A stretch of DNA of 64,000 nt from Kutzneria buriramensis. Its GTDB lineage: Bacteria > Actinomycetota > Actinomycetes > Mycobacteriales > Pseudonocardiaceae. The stretch covers positions 143,425-207,424 of the forward strand of contig NZ_QUNO01000022.1 in NCBI RefSeq assembly GCF_003387475.1. The letters run 5' to 3'. Below the pieces are notes generated by a model, which did no database searches, was not told where the DNA came from, and was given only the letters and a program-made list of their open reading frames with translations. This document shows positions 62,835 to 64,000 of the stretch, piece after piece. Position 1 is the first letter of the stretch. Every line of letters begins with the position of its first letter. The position numbers and the translations under genes are program-made.

Positions 62835-63401
62835 TTAGGTCGGCCGCTGGAACACGGCGCCGCTCGGGTTGTCGATGTCCTCGACTGTGCGCAGGTGCGT
62901 GAAGCCCCACTCGATGTACTTGGCGTGCAGCGCGGTGTTGGTGCTGTAGGCGTCCAGGCGCAGCCACCGGTCGCCGGCGTCGCGTGCGCGTTCGGCGGCC
63001 CAGTCGAGGATGCGGGGTCCCAGCCCACGGCATCGCGCGTCGTCGCTGGTCATCAGGCGTCGTAGGTACAAGGCCGGTTCAGCGGCCTCTTCCGGCAGCC
63101 ACAGCTGCGGGTCGGCGTCGTAGTCGAGGGTGACGGTGGCGATCGGTGCGGCGTCGGTCCACGAGGGGTAGACCATCCAGGTGGTGCCGGCCCGGATGCC
63201 GGCCAGGATCCGGGCGTTCATCGTGTCCTGGTCGGGCCAGGGCCGCTGCCATTGGTCGATGCCGCGGCTGGCTAACCATCGGCTGGCCTGCTCGCGCCAG
63301 CTCAGGATGAGGGCCAGGTGCTCGTCGGCGGCGAGACGGGCGATGAGCTGCCTCGGAGTCGTGGTCGGTCCCACCGCGGGATGTGTGGTCGGCTTGGTCA
63401 C
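62835..63401 (-). CDS. GNAT-family N-acetyltransferase
   Basis: 188 residues from 63401. Acetyl-CoA-binding signature DARCRGLGPRILDWAAERA (R-G-x-G variant RGLG) followed by WLRLDAYSTNTALHAKYIEWGF, the strand and helix of the GNAT C-terminal half. The N-terminal strand IATVTLDY is present. The start overlaps the stop of the GntR-type gene by 4 nt, so the two are coupled and it may modify the ligand that the regulator senses. Confidence 0.8.
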   Translation of the reverse strand: MTKPTTHPAVGPTTTPRQLIARLAADEHLALILSWREQASRWLASRGIDQWQRPWPDQDTMNARILAGIRAGTTWMVYPSWTDAAPIATVTLDYDADPQLWLPEEAAEPALYLRRLMTSDDARCRGLGPRILDWAAERARDAGDRWLRLDAYSTNTALHAKYIEWGFTHLRTVEDIDNPSGAVFQRPT

Positions 63402-64000
63402 GGAAGGTATTCCCGTAGTTGGGGGAAGGCGTCGTAGATCTCCTCCAGCTTGCCGAGCTCGTAGCGCAGGTTGGTGGAGGAGCCGTCGAACAGGGTCCGG
63501 GTCAGCCGCACGAGGCGGCGCTCGATCCGCTCGGGGTCGTCGGGATCGTGGATCCGGGCCCCGACCAGGTTCAGGTTGATCATCAGGGAGACGCCGTCGC
63601 CGAGTTGAAGAACGTTGGCCTCGTCGGGCGTTGGATTGCGTGATCGGTTGTCGTGCAGCCAGGCGATCTCTTCCACGCCGTGGGCGAGCATGCGGGCGAT
63701 GGTGCCCTCCGGGATGTTCTCCGTGACGCGCAGTTGGCAGCGATCGGCGATGTCACCGGGGTAGTAGCTGTCCTGCAAGGCGACAGGGCGGCCGTCGACC
63801 AGCCTGAGCAGCCGGCGGAGGATCAGCGGGCTGCCCTCGGGCACGCACAGCGGCGTGGCGAGGTCGGGCGTGGCGAGCACGTCGTGGAACTCGAATTGCT
63901 GCGTGGGGATCCGGCCCTGGGCCCTGACTTCGGCGAAGAAGGCGTCGGCTCGGTCGCTGGCGCTCAGCCTCGATGGCTCGGCTCGGCTGGCGGTGTAGAC
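63398..64000 (-). CDS. GntR-family regulator with UTRA domain, 5' end cut by window
   Basis: The frame is open to the right edge, translating beyond 63880 as SDRADAFFAEVRAQGRIPTQQ, so the DNA-binding domain lies outside. The visible 200 residues form a UTRA effector domain: LCVPEGSPLILRRLLRLVDG, RPVALQDSYYPGDIADRC, and a C-terminal YELGKLEEIYD. UTRA domains bind small ligands and control HTH binding. Coupled to the acetyltransferase at 62835. Confidence 0.8.
   Translation of the reverse strand, partial: VYTASRAEPSRLSASDRADAFFAEVRAQGRIPTQQFEFHDVLATPDLATPLCVPEGSPLILRRLLRLVDGRPVALQDSYYPGDIADRCQLRVTENIPEGTIARMLAHGVEEIAWLHDNRSRNPTPDEANVLQLGDGVSLMINLNLVGARIHDPDDPERIERRLVRLTRTLFDGSSTNLRYELGKLEEIYDAFPQLREYLP

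Noticed and set aside
1..64000. CRISPR arrays, tRNA genes, complete insertion sequences, conjugation genes
   Set aside because: None visible by reading; no regularly spaced direct repeats, no cloverleaf-like sequence and no transposase or FtsK/TraB-type motor found. A tRNA scan could overturn the tRNA statement.

Overview
The window is about 70% GC, with start/stop-overlapping operons. It carries Lsr2, an SsgA-like protein, an XRE-TPR regulator, WXG/SseB-type type VII secretion proteins and an actinobacterial-type LexA box. Together these point to a filamentous actinomycete; Pseudonocardiaceae is my best guess, but genus is not determinable. Little here is core chromosome. Most genes are accessory, so a genomic island, chromosome arm or large plasmid is likely. 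I found no rRNA, tRNA, CRISPR array or intact insertion sequence.

Layout. 1-6 kb: end of a nucleotidyltransferase-fold gene; a 1185-residue E1-like (ThiF) enzyme with a PqqD-like segment and a PPE/WXG-like tail; and a divergent unknown gene bracketed by inverted arrays of a CGTGAAN heptamer. 6-13 kb: an NAD-dependent DNA ligase and lineage-restricted unknowns, including a Myb/SANT-like DNA-binding protein and a PD-(D/E)XK-like protein. 13-20 kb: an HTH protein and, divergent across a palindrome array, an operon led by a 1271-residue AbrB-like protein with five internal repeats. 20-26 kb: an AlbA_2/Schlafen-type protein, a degenerate Nudix-like protein, a secreted trypsin-like protease. 26-33 kb: XRE-TPR regulator, MurG paralogue, and a three-gene cassette ending in a class I tRNA-synthetase-like/ASCH fusion. 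33-43 kb: a probably frameshifted gene, an ABC exporter, Lsr2, and a seven-gene operon, every junction a 4-nt overlap, encoding a type VII-type ADP-ribosyltransferase toxin with WXG/SseB-like helpers and candidate immunity genes. 43-54 kb: 2H phosphoesterase, a DddA/SCP1.201-like deaminase coupled to an Imm1-like gene, zinc-ribbon proteins, a frameshifted Nudix-like gene, a P-loop kinase. 54-60 kb: unknowns, an SsgA-like protein, a degenerate tyrosine recombinase, and an ECF sigma factor coupled to an LDL-repeat protein. 61-64 kb: a LexA-boxed umuD-umuC pair, a GNAT acetyltransferase and a GntR/UTRA regulator running off the window.

How it works together: the themes are inter-bacterial conflict (ART toxin module, deaminase/immunity pair), nucleic acid repair or modification (LigA, UmuDC, kinases, synthetase-like/ASCH cassette) and dense local regulation. 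The strongest candidates for undescribed biology are the ThiF/PPE-like fusion, the synthetase-like/ASCH cassette and the stand-alone deaminase-Imm1 pair.
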